Shown: positions 52,483-61,798, numbered from the stretch's first letter. The stretch is DNA of 64,000 bases from JBICHN01 sp043101845 (GCA_043101845.1 JBICHN010000002.1:891395-955394); one strand, 5' to 3'. The notes: generated from the sequence alone by a model not told the origin. Numbers and translations are program-made.

Positions 52483-53423
52483 TCAGGACGGCCGAACGAA
52501 GCGGACGGCGACGGACAACAGAACGACGGACGGTGTCATGGGTGGCGGCGGTCGTTGGGCTGTGTCTGTTCGTGTGCGCCTCGGGCGGGTGCGCCGCGAA
52601 CTGGCCGCAGCGCGAGGGCATCGTGCGGCCGGACGGCGTGTATGTCCTCCATCTGCCGGGCATCATGGGGCCGATCCCGCACGACAAGGATTTCGCGTAC
52701 GGCCTCCTCGTCGCCGGCGCGCAGGAAGTGCGCCTCGTCGACTGGACCTTTCCGTTCATCTTCACGAACCTGATGGATCTCGAGTGGCAGGAACGCCAGG
52801 CGGAGGCGCTGCTCGAGGAGTTGCGCGAGTACCGGGAGATGCATCCGGATGGACGGCTCGTGATCACCGCGCACAGCGGCGGGGGGCGCATCGCGCTGCT
52901 CGCGCTCGACCGCTTGCAGCCGGGTGATCCGCTCGTCGAGCAGTTGTGGCTGCTCGCGCCGTCGCTGAGCCCGCAGTACGATCTCGCGCCGACGCTCGAT
53001 CGTGTCGGCCGGGTGGTCGCGATCACTTCCGATGAGGACTGGCTCATTCTCGGGCTCGGCACGCGCCTGTTCGGAAACTCCGATCGCGTGTACGGTGACG
53101 CGGCGGGTCGGGTCGGGTTTCTCTACCAGCACCCGCGCTTCGAGCAGTGGGAGTTCGACCCGGCGTGGGAAGAGCGGACCGGGTACGACGGCGACCACAT
53201 CAAGGTGTTGAGCAGCCAGTTCGTGCGCGAGATGATCGGGCCTTCGATGATGAACTGGCGGGCGAGCGGATCGGAGTTCGAGTACAACGCGTTCGCGCCG
53301 GTCGACCCGGAACTCATCGACGAGGCGATCGCCGCGGGCGGGGCCGACCCGCGGGGCGCGGCGGAGAACGCGCGGAGCCGGAGCGGCGCCGGCGGAGCGG
53401 CCGGAATGCTCGACGACCGTTGA
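52479..53423 (+). CDS. Alpha/beta-hydrolase-like lipoprotein
   Basis: 314 residues. N-terminal signal with a lipobox-like ASGGC (Cys near residue 38). The core has VYVLHLPGIMGP (oxyanion region) and LVITAHSGGGRIALLALD with a candidate nucleophile Ser in AHSGG. Later Asp and His are less certain (ITSDEDW; GDHIKVL near residue 245). Translationally coupled to lptB, so a role in the cell envelope, such as lipid or surface-polysaccharide turnover, is plausible. The C-terminal 40 residues are Gly/Ala-rich. Confidence 0.8.
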   Translation: MIRTAERSGRRRTTERRTVSWVAAVVGLCLFVCASGGCAANWPQREGIVRPDGVYVLHLPGIMGPIPHDKDFAYGLLVAGAQEVRLVDWTFPFIFTNLMDLEWQERQAEALLEELREYREMHPDGRLVITAHSGGGRIALLALDRLQPGDPLVEQLWLLAPSLSPQYDLAPTLDRVGRVVAITSDEDWLILGLGTRLFGNSDRVYGDAAGRVGFLYQHPRFEQWEFDPAWEERTGYDGDHIKVLSSQFVREMIGPSMMNWRASGSEFEYNAFAPVDPELIDEAIAAGGADPRGAAENARSRSGAGGAAGMLDDR

Positions 53424-53459
53424 TCGCCGGCGGCGCGTCCTACCATCCGGCGAACCCGG

Positions 53460-54938
53460 ATGGATATCCCCACGGAAATACCGGACGGCTGGGGCGTTTC
53501 GTTTCTCGAAGCGTACCTCATCGCGGAATGGCTGCTCCGCATCGGGCTGTCGATCGTCGTGCTTGCGCGGAAACGCACGCCGTCGGCTGCGATCGCGTGG
53601 CTCCTGCTCATCTTCTTTCAGCCGGTGATCGGCGCGATCGCGTACTTCATGATCGGCGAGGTCACGCTCGGGCGGCGGCGCATCAAATCGTACCGGAACT
53701 GCCTCGAACAGATCGACGCGCAAAGCGCGTGCGGCGTCGTGCCGGACCCGTCGGTGATCAATCCGGAGATCGACGACCGATACCGGCAGATCGCGCTGCT
53801 CGCCGAGGCGTACGGCGCCTGTCCTCCGCTCGGTCGAAACGACTTTTCGCTCACGAACGAGCCGCAGGAGATGATCGAAGCTCTCGTGGCGGACATTGAC
53901 GCGTCGCAGCGTTCGGTCCACCTGCTCTACTACATCTTCAATGTGGACGAGATGGGCAAGCTTGTCGCGGACGCGCTTCGCCGCGCGCAGAAGCGGGGCG
54001 TGCATTGTCGCCTGCTCGTCGACGGCGCCGGATCGCGGCCGTTCCTGCAGGATGATCTTTCGAAGGATCTGCGCGAGGCGGGCGTCGCGGTGACCGAGGC
54101 GCTGCCCGTCAAGTCGTTACGGGCGCGCGTCGAGCGGCTTGATCTGCGCAATCACCGCAAGGTCGCCGTGATTGACGGCGTCGTCGCGTATACGGGCAGC
54201 CAGAACATTTCGTCGCCGTACTACCCGGGGAAGAAGCAGTTCGGCGCCTGGCACGACGCGTCGGTGCGCGTGACGGGACCGATCGTCGCACAACTCGAGC
54301 AACTCTTCGTGCAGGACTGGTACCTCGACACCGACGATTTCGTGCACGAGCCGCCGATCGAGGGGTTCGAGTCGCAGTGGTCGAATCCGGGGATCACGGC
54401 GCAGCTCCTCCCAATGGGGCCGCTCACCGAAGCGGCGCCGCTGCCGTCGATCATTCTCGAGGCGCTTCACTCGGCGCGGAACGAGGCGGTGTTTACGACG
54501 CCATATTTCGTGCCGGACGACGCGACGATCGCAGCGCTGCGCTCGGCGGCGCGGCGGGGGATCGAGGTCCATCTCGTCGTGCCGAAGAAGAGCGACAACT
54601 GGTTCGCCCAGGCGGCGGGACGGTCGTACTACGGCGAACTGCTCGACTCGGGCGTCGTCATTCATGAGTTCGACGGCGGGCTGCTCCATTCGAAGACGCT
54701 CACCGTCGACAACGACTTTGCCCTCATCGGCTCGGCGAACCTCGACATCCGCTCCTTCTTGCTTAACTTCGAACTTGGGCTCCTCATCTACGACGACAAC
54801 TTCTCGTCGGAGCTGCGGTACCTGCAGCAGTACTACATGGAACAGTCCGAGCCGCTCACGCATATCGCGTGGAAGAAGCGCGGCTGGCATCAGCGGATGG
54901 GCGACAACCTCGCGAAGCTGACGAGTCCGTTGATGTGA
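53460..54938 (+). CDS. cls: Cardiolipin synthase (phospholipase D family)
   Basis: 492 residues, typical length. Two N-terminal membrane helices (about 20-37 and 45-65), then two phospholipase D domains. HKD motifs: HRKVAVIDG at about residue 231 and HSKTLTVDN at about 408, each followed by the GSxN-type segment (GSQNISSPYYPG, GSANLDIRSFLLNFE). Condenses two phosphatidylglycerol molecules, or a related pair, into cardiolipin at the inner membrane. TACCAT at 53441-53446 lies 13 bases before the ATG. The 9-bp satellite begins about 5 bases after the stop. Confidence 0.96.
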   Translation: MDIPTEIPDGWGVSFLEAYLIAEWLLRIGLSIVVLARKRTPSAAIAWLLLIFFQPVIGAIAYFMIGEVTLGRRRIKSYRNCLEQIDAQSACGVVPDPSVINPEIDDRYRQIALLAEAYGACPPLGRNDFSLTNEPQEMIEALVADIDASQRSVHLLYYIFNVDEMGKLVADALRRAQKRGVHCRLLVDGAGSRPFLQDDLSKDLREAGVAVTEALPVKSLRARVERLDLRNHRKVAVIDGVVAYTGSQNISSPYYPGKKQFGAWHDASVRVTGPIVAQLEQLFVQDWYLDTDDFVHEPPIEGFESQWSNPGITAQLLPMGPLTEAAPLPSIILEALHSARNEAVFTTPYFVPDDATIAALRSAARRGIEVHLVVPKKSDNWFAQAAGRSYYGELLDSGVVIHEFDGGLLHSKTLTVDNDFALIGSANLDIRSFLLNFELGLLIYDDNFSSELRYLQQYYMEQSEPLTHIAWKKRGWHQRMGDNLAKLTSPLM

Positions 54939-54943
54939 GTGGG

Positions 54944-55345
54944 GAGGCACGGAGGGACGAAGGCACGAAGGCACGAAGGCACGAAGGCACGAAGGCACGG
55001 AGGCACGGAGGCACGGAGGCACGAAGGCACGAAGGCACGGAGGCACGGAGGAAGAGACGGAGAGACGGAGAGACGGAGTCACGAAGAGACGGAGAGCGCG
55101 AGCGCGCGCGCGAGCCGGGGTGTGCCGCACCGTTTGACGCGCGATCAACGAGACGCGTTCAATCTGCGCGAGAATCGTCCCCCAAGCCGGACTGGAGCGA
55201 GTCGAAGCGCAGCGCCGACGAGCGGAGGTCCGGTTCCGAGCGTCGAGCGGCGCTCCTGAGCTACGAGCGCCGAGCCTCGAACAGGCACAGAGGCCTGTTC
55301 CACCCGCTCATGCTCTTCTTCTTCTCTGTGCCTCTGAGCCTCTGT
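54944..55345 (+). repeat. Composite mosaic repeat, copy C3
   Basis: About thirteen 9-bp units (GGCACGAAG and GGCACGGAG mixed, 54944-55050), about four 8-bp units with variants, the GAGCCGGGGTG hairpin (55098-55140), the CCGGACTGGAGC...GGTCCGG pair (55182-55240), the AACAGGC/GCCTGTT hairpin (55278-55306) and TTCTTCTTC...CCTCTGTGGTGAATCCGC. It lacks the terminal GTAGAGCCGC module of C1 and C2. Confidence 0.88.
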
Positions 55346-55669
55346 GGTGAATCCGCCGGCGAAACTCGGGCGAGATTCCGATGGCGGGGTGGGCGTCGAG
55401 AGGCGATCCTCTGTGCAGGTGGTCTCCCTCGGCGCGCGGACACTTGCGCCCTCGAGGTCCGCGTCGGGGTGGGTCGACCCAAATCGGTCCGGCAGTGTCG
55501 CGCCGCCGGATCTGATCGCGGCGTCGAGCGAACGCTTGGCGCCGCTGTCTTTTTTGGAGGTTGACGCAGGAGGGAGCGGGTCGCGATCCGCAACCGGACC
55601 TCCGGGCCGGCCTTTGAGGCGAGGCGGGCGCCTGGCGGGAGGAATTTTCTTTTTTGATCCCCGGATTGG
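55346..55669. other. Stretch without a supported gene
   Basis: Open frames in several phases (for example 55344-55682 plus) have no motifs. Sequence is otherwise unremarkable apart from a CGGACCTCCGGGCCGG word near 55596, a possible relic of the CCGGACC repeat. Confidence 0.35.
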
Positions 55670-55698
55670 TTGCATCACCTAAGACGGACCGGTCTAAT
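55670..55698 (+). promoter_or_regulatory. Candidate promoter of the pilM locus
   Basis: TTGCAT (55670-55675), 17-base spacer, TCTAAT (55693-55698). Implies a leader of roughly 540 bases before pilM. Confidence 0.45.
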
Positions 55699-55716
55699 AG
55701 GTTTAACATGAGGGAG

Positions 55717-55745
55717 GGTCGAATCGGGGTTTTCCCGGATCGACC
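55717..55745 (+). other. Hairpin near the 5' end of the pilM leader
   Basis: GGTCGA..CGGG, loop GTTTT, CCCG..TCGACC: about 10 base pairs with an A-A bulge. The rest of 55746-56246 holds no gene I can support (open frames of 60-78 codons lack ribosome-binding sites and coding bias). Confidence 0.5.
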
Positions 55746-56246
55746 GCCTACCTACCCTGCGAGCCGGCCTGTCCCAATTCCACGGCCGGCGTGAGGAACA
55801 CCAACCGCGCGGCATGACCGTTGGGCCGCGACAGGATAAGGAGTGTTTCGGATCATCGAACCAAGGAGATGATCACCCCTACTGGGCGCCCCCGGTGTTT
55901 GTTCCGGGCCCGCTCACCGGTAGATCGCTCCCCGGCATTCAGGCCTCCGAAGGCGCCAGATGGCGCGCTGCCCGTGGTTACGGAGCGCTCGTCGCCCAGC
56001 CGCTCCGCCGCCGGTCGGACTCATTCCGTTGCGAATGAGACGACCCCCGGCGAATGAAGCTGCCCGGCGAGCCGAGACCACGCCCAGCCAACCCGCTGGT
56101 TTCGCCGAGGACCCCTGATAGGAGCGAATCGACGGTTTCGTCATTCGAAAACAGAACCCCGCGTCGTGGCCAGATGCCGGGCCATGGAGAGCGCGTGTCG
56201 TGCGCCCGCGCTTTCACACGCACTGCCCACCCAAGGAGCAGCCGTT

Positions 56247-58271
56247 ATGGCAGCATCGAAGTCCGCCTGGGGAGTCGAGATCGGATCGTCGGCGCTCAAA
56301 GCCGTCCGACTCGAGCGAAGCGGCGACGAGGTTGAACTCGCCGATTTCGTCTACATCCCGCATAAGAAGGTTCTGTCCACGCCCGACATCGACTCGGACG
56401 AGGCGACCCGTCTCGTCCTCGGTCAGTTCGTGAGCCAGCAGCGCGACCTCGGCGCCGAGCCGGTCGTCGTGTCCGTGCCCGGCAACGCGGCGTTCGCGCG
56501 GTTCGCGAAGCTCCCGCCCGTCGAGGCGAAGAAGGTCCCCGACATCGTCAAGTTCGAGGCGGTGCAGCAGATTCCCTTCCCGATCGACGAGGTCGAATGG
56601 GACTACGCCACTTTCATGCGCGACGACATGCCCGAGGTCGAAGTCGGCATCTTCGCCATCACGAAGGCGAGCGTGCAGGCGAAGCTCGGGCTCTACGGCG
56701 AACTCGGGCTCTATCCCGACGGGATCACGCTCAGCCCGGTCGCGCTCTACAACGCGATTTCGTATGACCTCGGTCTCGATGAGTCGTCGCCGGGAATCAT
56801 CGTGCTCGATATCGGCACTTCGAGCACCGATCTCATCATCGCCGAGCAGGGCCGCGCGTGGGTGCGCACCTTCCCGATCGGCGGCCACAACTTCACCGAA
56901 GCGCTCATCAGCGCCTTCAAGCTCACCTACTCGAAGGCGGAGAAGCTCAAGAGCGAGGCGCAGACGAGCAAGTACCGCCGGCAGATCCTCTCGGCGATGC
57001 GTCCGGTCTTCGCCGACCTCGCCCAGGATGTGCAGCGATCGATCGGCTACTACCAGTCGCTCCATCGGGAGGCGAACCTCACGAAGCTCATCGGGGTCGG
57101 CTCGACCTTCAAGCTGCCCGGCCTGCGAAAGTTCCTGAGCCAGCAGCTTCAGATGGATGTCGTTCGCCTCGACGAGTACCAGAAGATCAAGGCGAGCGGC
57201 CGGAGCGAGGCGCAGTTCAGCGAGCACGCGGTGAATTACGCGACGGCGTACGGCCTCGCGCTTCAGGGCGTTGATCTCGCCGAGCTTAATGTGAACCTCG
57301 TGCCGGTGAATGTCATTCGTGACCGGCTCTGGGGTCAGAAGATCAAGTGGTTCGGCGCCGCGGCGGCGCTCGTCGTGCTCGGCAGCGCAGTGAGCTTCAC
57401 CCGCCCGGTCGTCGACGGCCGCTACACGGACCAGTCGCCGGAGAAGGCGCGGTTCATCGGCGGCGTGATCTCGCAGGCGAAGGGTCTGCAGAGCGAGTTC
57501 AACGAGATTACGGAGAACACGCAGATCACGGCGCGGCCGAAGAATGTCGCGGACATGCTCGATTACCGCGAGGTTTGGCCGCAACTGCTCGAGGACATCG
57601 AGACGGCGATCGCGGCGACGAACCCGCAGCCCGAGCTTTACAGCCTCGACGCCGAGGCGTTTAAGGACATACCGCCCGCCGAGCGGCGGATCATCGAACT
57701 CGTGAGCCTCCAGCACACCTATGTGCCGCCGGACAAGGCGACCGAAGGCGCGCGGCCGAAGATCCGCATTGAGATGCAGGTCGAAACGCCGAACGGCGAG
57801 GGCGTCGCCTTCGTGAGCCGCACGGCGATCCAGTGGCTCAACGAGCACCTCAACCAGCGGCGTGACGGCGTGCCGTATGTCATGACCGGCGATCGCGCGA
57901 AGACGCTCCGGTACGAGACGATCGACATTCCGAAGGCCGACGATTCGGGCCAGGCTGGCTCGACGAGCGGTCGCGGCGGGCGGGCGCCCGCGGGTCGCGG
58001 CGGACGAGGCGGCGGCTTCGAGGGGGGTGGTGGCGGCGAAGGGTTCGCCGGCGAGGGCTTCGCCCCCGGGCGCGGCGGCGGTGAACGCGGCGGGTTCAAC
58101 CCGATGGGCGGCGGCAACGCCGACATCGACCGGCTCGCCCCGCTTCCGACTCCGGCCGAGTTCCTCCCGCCGGGCAGCCGCTACTACCGCGTAACGATCG
58201 AATTCACCATTGAACTCCTGCCGCCCGACGCGCCGGCCGACGACGCGGGCGTCGACGGATCGGAGGGCTGA
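56247..58271 (+). CDS. pilM: PilM-like actin-fold protein fused to a PilN-like segment
   Basis: 674 residues from ATG56247 (AAGGAGCAG upstream). Residues 1-340 are the PilM actin-like ATPase: GVEIGSSALKAVRLERS, VVSVPGNAAFARFAKLPP, IIVLDIGTSSTDLIIAEQG and LIGVGSTFKLPGL. At about residue 346 comes LNVNLVPVNVIRDR, the PilN-type N-terminal motif that normally binds PilM, then a membrane helix (about 368-386, WFGAAAALVVLGSAVSF) and a periplasmic domain. The C-terminus has a Gly/Arg-rich linker (about 565-630) before a final beta segment. A PilM-PilN fusion would anchor the cytoplasmic ring of a type IV pilus or type II secretion machine. Confidence 0.9.
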   Translation: MAASKSAWGVEIGSSALKAVRLERSGDEVELADFVYIPHKKVLSTPDIDSDEATRLVLGQFVSQQRDLGAEPVVVSVPGNAAFARFAKLPPVEAKKVPDIVKFEAVQQIPFPIDEVEWDYATFMRDDMPEVEVGIFAITKASVQAKLGLYGELGLYPDGITLSPVALYNAISYDLGLDESSPGIIVLDIGTSSTDLIIAEQGRAWVRTFPIGGHNFTEALISAFKLTYSKAEKLKSEAQTSKYRRQILSAMRPVFADLAQDVQRSIGYYQSLHREANLTKLIGVGSTFKLPGLRKFLSQQLQMDVVRLDEYQKIKASGRSEAQFSEHAVNYATAYGLALQGVDLAELNVNLVPVNVIRDRLWGQKIKWFGAAAALVVLGSAVSFTRPVVDGRYTDQSPEKARFIGGVISQAKGLQSEFNEITENTQITARPKNVADMLDYREVWPQLLEDIETAIAATNPQPELYSLDAEAFKDIPPAERRIIELVSLQHTYVPPDKATEGARPKIRIEMQVETPNGEGVAFVSRTAIQWLNEHLNQRRDGVPYVMTGDRAKTLRYETIDIPKADDSGQAGSTSGRGGRAPAGRGGRGGGFEGGGGGEGFAGEGFAPGRGGGERGGFNPMGGGNADIDRLAPLPTPAEFLPPGSRYYRVTIEFTIELLPPDAPADDAGVDGSEG

Positions 58272-58275
58272 TTCC

Positions 58276-59694
58276 ATGACTGCCGTACTCAACTGGGTCA
58301 AACGAAACTGGCTGATCGTGACGCTCTGCGCCGTCATGCTCATCGCGCTGCCGACCTTCTTCTTCGTCAGCGAAATGATGAACTCGAGCGCCCGCGAATC
58401 GATCACGAACCGTGTGCAGAAGCAGGACCGCGATCTCAAGAGCGTGGAGCGCACGACGCTCGTCATCGAGCCGCTCGCGCCCGACGCGCCGCGGATCGAG
58501 GAAGATGTCACGCTCAACGAGGAGATTCTCGAGCAGTACCGCGAGACGCGCGAGCGCATCAAGTCCGACGCGGAGAACCTCGTGAACCGCGCGCTCGAGA
58601 TCAACCGGCACGAGTCGCTGCTCGTTCCGGGATTGCTCCCGCAGCCGACGCCGCAGCAGGCGGAAGTGCTCCCGTTCCGGGTGCACGACGCGTACATGGC
58701 GGCGCACGAGGAGATGCTCGACGAACTCGACGCCGGCACGCCTGAAGAAGTCGTCGAGGTGCAGCAGCGCCTCGTCGATTACGACCGGAACTACCGGCGG
58801 ACGCAGCTCAATGTCGAGCCGGACATGTCCCTCACCGACGAGGAGCAGAAGAAGCTCGACGAGGCGATGACGAAGCAGCGTCTCGCCCTGTACCGCCAGC
58901 GGGCGGCGGACCTTGGCGTGTACGCCGACCTCGATGTGTTCGGTCTCGACTTCTGGAGCCCCGAAAGCGGGAAGCCGAAGGCCGATGAGATGTACGACTG
59001 GCAGCACACGACCTGGCTCCACGCCGACATCGTCGACGCGGTCGCCGGCGTGAACGGCGGATCGGACGGCATTCTCGACAACCCGGTGAAGCGGATCGTC
59101 GAGATCAACCGCGGCACGCTGACCGGCGACAAGGCCGGGCGGCGTTCGCGCGGCGGCCGGGATGACAACTCGATCCAGGTCTACTCGCCGCGCGGCGGCG
59201 AGGGCGGTGAAGGCGGCGAGGGGTTCGTCGGCCGCGGCGAAGGCTTCGCCGGACGCGGCGGCGGCGGGGGCGGCGAGTATGTCGGCTACAACCCCGAGCC
59301 CGAGAAGCCCGAGGAAGTTCCGAACTCCGATCCCACCCAGCCCTTCACCTACGACTACGCGAAGTCGATGACCGGGCGCGACCGCAGCGGCCTGTACGAT
59401 GTGCGCACCGTCGAGATGAAACTCGTCGTCGACAGCCGTCGGCTGCAGGAAGTGCTCGACGCGTTCAGCCGTCAGAACTTCATGACGGTCACCGGCGTGA
59501 ACATCGCGCAGGTTCAACTCCTGAGCGATCTCGCCCAGGGCTACTACTACGGACCCGATCCGGTCGTGCTCGCGACGATCAGCCTCGAGACGCTGTGGCT
59601 CCGCGAATGGACCACGCCGCTCATGCCCGACGAGGTCAAGAAGACGCTCGGCGTGCCGGTTGACGAGGACGACGCGAACAAGGAAGACAACTGA
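58276..59694 (+). CDS. Inner-membrane protein of the PilM locus (PilN/PilO-like role)
   Basis: 472 residues from ATG58276, 4 bases after the pilM stop. Single N-terminal helix (WLIVTLCAVMLIALPTFFFV), then a long charged coiled coil (about 30-110) and a periplasmic domain. A Gly-rich linker with repeated GEGGEGF/GRGEGF lies at about 290-335. The C-terminal 110 residues (RTVEMKLVVDSRRLQEVLDAF, MTVTGVNIAQVQLL) resemble the ferredoxin-like fold of PilO/GspM. Position and topology suggest the alignment-complex partner of PilM; the family assignment is inference. Confidence 0.8.
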   Translation: MTAVLNWVKRNWLIVTLCAVMLIALPTFFFVSEMMNSSARESITNRVQKQDRDLKSVERTTLVIEPLAPDAPRIEEDVTLNEEILEQYRETRERIKSDAENLVNRALEINRHESLLVPGLLPQPTPQQAEVLPFRVHDAYMAAHEEMLDELDAGTPEEVVEVQQRLVDYDRNYRRTQLNVEPDMSLTDEEQKKLDEAMTKQRLALYRQRAADLGVYADLDVFGLDFWSPESGKPKADEMYDWQHTTWLHADIVDAVAGVNGGSDGILDNPVKRIVEINRGTLTGDKAGRRSRGGRDDNSIQVYSPRGGEGGEGGEGFVGRGEGFAGRGGGGGGEYVGYNPEPEKPEEVPNSDPTQPFTYDYAKSMTGRDRSGLYDVRTVEMKLVVDSRRLQEVLDAFSRQNFMTVTGVNIAQVQLLSDLAQGYYYGPDPVVLATISLETLWLREWTTPLMPDEVKKTLGVPVDEDDANKEDN

Positions 59695-59746
59695 CTCCGG
59701 CGACGCGCCGGAGAAAGCCTTACGCAGAAATGCGAGGTGTATCGCT

Positions 59747-61744
59747 ATGACACCCAAGGGAATCAATTTCATCGAGCTCCATGTCGAGAAGATCGTGCTC
59801 GGCGTGGCGGGGCTCATCGTGGTCGGGCTGGTCGCCCGGCAGTTGCTCACCGATCCGAACGCCGTGACGATCGATGGCCGCACCGTCTCGCCCGGCGAGG
59901 TCGACGAAGTGCTCGAGGAGAAGGCGGACCGCCTCAAGTCGAACCTCGACAGCGGCCGGCGCCTCGAGATCGAGGAAGTCGCGCTCGTCTCCGACTGGTT
60001 CGACCGCCGGCTCACCGACCCGGTCGTCGATGACCGGTCCGAGGTCGCGCTCGTTCGACCGGCGCTGCTCAAGGTCGGCAACGAAGACATCAGCGTCACG
60101 GGCGGCGGGGAATACGCCGCGTTCGTGCCCCCGACGCCGACCGACCTCGTCGTTACGAAGCACAGCTACACGCTCGATCCGGAGATCGTCTCCGAGACGC
60201 CCGATCTCGCGGCGATGCTTCCGAACGAGCCGCCCTACGACCTCACCGCCGTGCATGTCATGGCGGAGATCGACGGCACGGCGATCCGTGATGCGCTCAT
60301 GACGCCGCAGCAGGAGCTGCGCGCCATTCCCTCCGCCTGGTGGGAGCGCGAAATGGCGATGCTCGACATCGTCGTCGAGCGGCAGAAGCGCCAGTCCGAC
60401 GGCGACTGGGGCGACATCGAAATCGTCCAGACCATTCCCGGTCAGGTCACCTTCCGTGATGAGTTCGGCGACCTGCGCTCGACCGAGGTGAGCGAGTTCA
60501 TCAGCAATGTCTACGCCGCGGGAGACCAGGTCTACCGTCCCGGCTTCTTCCGTCTGTCGACGGGCGACGAGTGGAGCGTGAAGATCCTCGAAGAAGCGGG
60601 TCCGATGGATCCCGAAGTCGAGGAGGCCGTGCTCCGCATGCAGCGCGCCTGGGCCCGGGTCGAGCGCGCCGAAGAGTCGCTCGATCGCTTCCTTCGTTCG
60701 CAGGACCGCGAGCGGGACCGGAACCGTGAAATGGAGCGGGGCGGCGGCGAGGGGCGCGGCGGCGGAACCGAGGGCGGCGGCGGCGAAGGCGCCGGCGGAC
60801 GCGGGCAGGATCCTGATCGGTCCCGCGAAGATCGCGCGGCCACCGTGCAGGGCAAACTCGAGGACGACCTTCAGGCCGAGCGCGACCTCTACAACCAGAT
60901 GAAGGATGAGGTCCTCGCCCTCGATCCCGATTTCACCGACTTCCCCGACGCCGACGCGACCGAGTTGCAGCGTGGCGGTCGGGGCGGCGAGCGGGGCCTG
61001 CCCGGTGGTGAAGGCCGCGAGGCGCCGAGCGAGTTTACCGGCGAAGGTGGCGGCCCCGGCCTCGGTGGCGAAGGCGCCCCGGGACTCGGCGGCGAAGGCG
61101 CCACGCCGCGCGGCCGGGGGACCGGCGAGCGGGGCGGCGAGCGCGGCGGCCGGCGGAGCGCCGAGCCGACGCTCTTCGAGCAGGAGAGCGTCAAGGTCTG
61201 GGCCCACGACATTAATCTCGACCCGGGCGCGACCTATCGGTACCGACTCCGCGTAGCGATGTACAACCCGTTCTTCGGACGGGGCGATCGGCTGAGCGAG
61301 GGCCAGCGCGAGTGGGCCGATTCGGTGACCATCGAATCGGAGCCGACCGAGTGGTCCGAGCCGGTCCGGATTACCGACCAGACGCAGTACTTTGCGATCG
61401 AGGGTCGGTACCGGGATTCGATCGAGGATCGGAGCGCGACCTTCGAGGTCTACACCTTCACGAGCGGTGAGTACCGCGTGACGACGGTGACCGCGAAGCC
61501 GGGCGACCCGATCGGCGAGATCAAGACGATCCGGAATGACGCGGGCGAGCCCGTGGCGGTCGATTTCGCGACCGGCGCGGTCCTGCTCGATGTGGTCGAT
61601 GTGAGCGCGGGGGACCAGACGCTGAACCGCCGCACGAAGGTGCTGGTGGGGATGCCGGACGGTTCGATTGTGTCGGTCGACCCGGAAGAAGAGCGATCGG
61701 ACGCGGAGCGTGGACGCCTGCGTGAGCTGGCGGCCCGGCCGTGA
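59747..61744 (+). CDS. Large inner-membrane protein of the PilM locus
   Basis: 665 residues from ATG59747 (GAGGTG upstream). One helix at about residues 15-35 (EKIVLGVAGLIVVGLVARQLL), then beta-rich periplasmic domains. The middle (about 325-470) is a long Gly/Glu/Arg-rich region (GGGEGRGGGTEGGGGEGAGG and GGEGAPGLGGEGA) interrupted by a helical stretch. The C-terminal 190 residues include AHDINLDPGATYRYRLRV, reminiscent of a fibronectin-like strand set. Not recognised in any named family. Third member of a probable operon; the rRNA promoter begins 32 bases after its stop. Confidence 0.75.
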   Translation: MTPKGINFIELHVEKIVLGVAGLIVVGLVARQLLTDPNAVTIDGRTVSPGEVDEVLEEKADRLKSNLDSGRRLEIEEVALVSDWFDRRLTDPVVDDRSEVALVRPALLKVGNEDISVTGGGEYAAFVPPTPTDLVVTKHSYTLDPEIVSETPDLAAMLPNEPPYDLTAVHVMAEIDGTAIRDALMTPQQELRAIPSAWWEREMAMLDIVVERQKRQSDGDWGDIEIVQTIPGQVTFRDEFGDLRSTEVSEFISNVYAAGDQVYRPGFFRLSTGDEWSVKILEEAGPMDPEVEEAVLRMQRAWARVERAEESLDRFLRSQDRERDRNREMERGGGEGRGGGTEGGGGEGAGGRGQDPDRSREDRAATVQGKLEDDLQAERDLYNQMKDEVLALDPDFTDFPDADATELQRGGRGGERGLPGGEGREAPSEFTGEGGGPGLGGEGAPGLGGEGATPRGRGTGERGGERGGRRSAEPTLFEQESVKVWAHDINLDPGATYRYRLRVAMYNPFFGRGDRLSEGQREWADSVTIESEPTEWSEPVRITDQTQYFAIEGRYRDSIEDRSATFEVYTFTSGEYRVTTVTAKPGDPIGEIKTIRNDAGEPVAVDFATGAVLLDVVDVSAGDQTLNRRTKVLVGMPDGSIVSVDPEEERSDAERGRLRELAARP

Positions 61745-61763
61745 AAAATCGCGGGGTGAAAAT

Positions 61764-61798
61764 AGCCCGGCGACCTTGACGAGGAGAGGCGCCGGGCT
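61764..61798. other. Inverted repeat overlapping the 23S rRNA promoter
   Basis: Perfect 9-base arms AGCCCGGCG (61764-61772) and CGCCGGGCT (61790-61798), separated by 17 bases that contain the -35 hexamer. Could end transcription of the upstream operon or act as an operator; there is no T-tract. Confidence 0.6.

Noticed and set aside
55821..56057. Small open frames in the pilM leader (up to 78 codons)
   Set aside because: No Shine-Dalgarno at usable spacing, no coding bias, and Arg/Pro/Ser-rich translations typical of GC-rich non-coding DNA.
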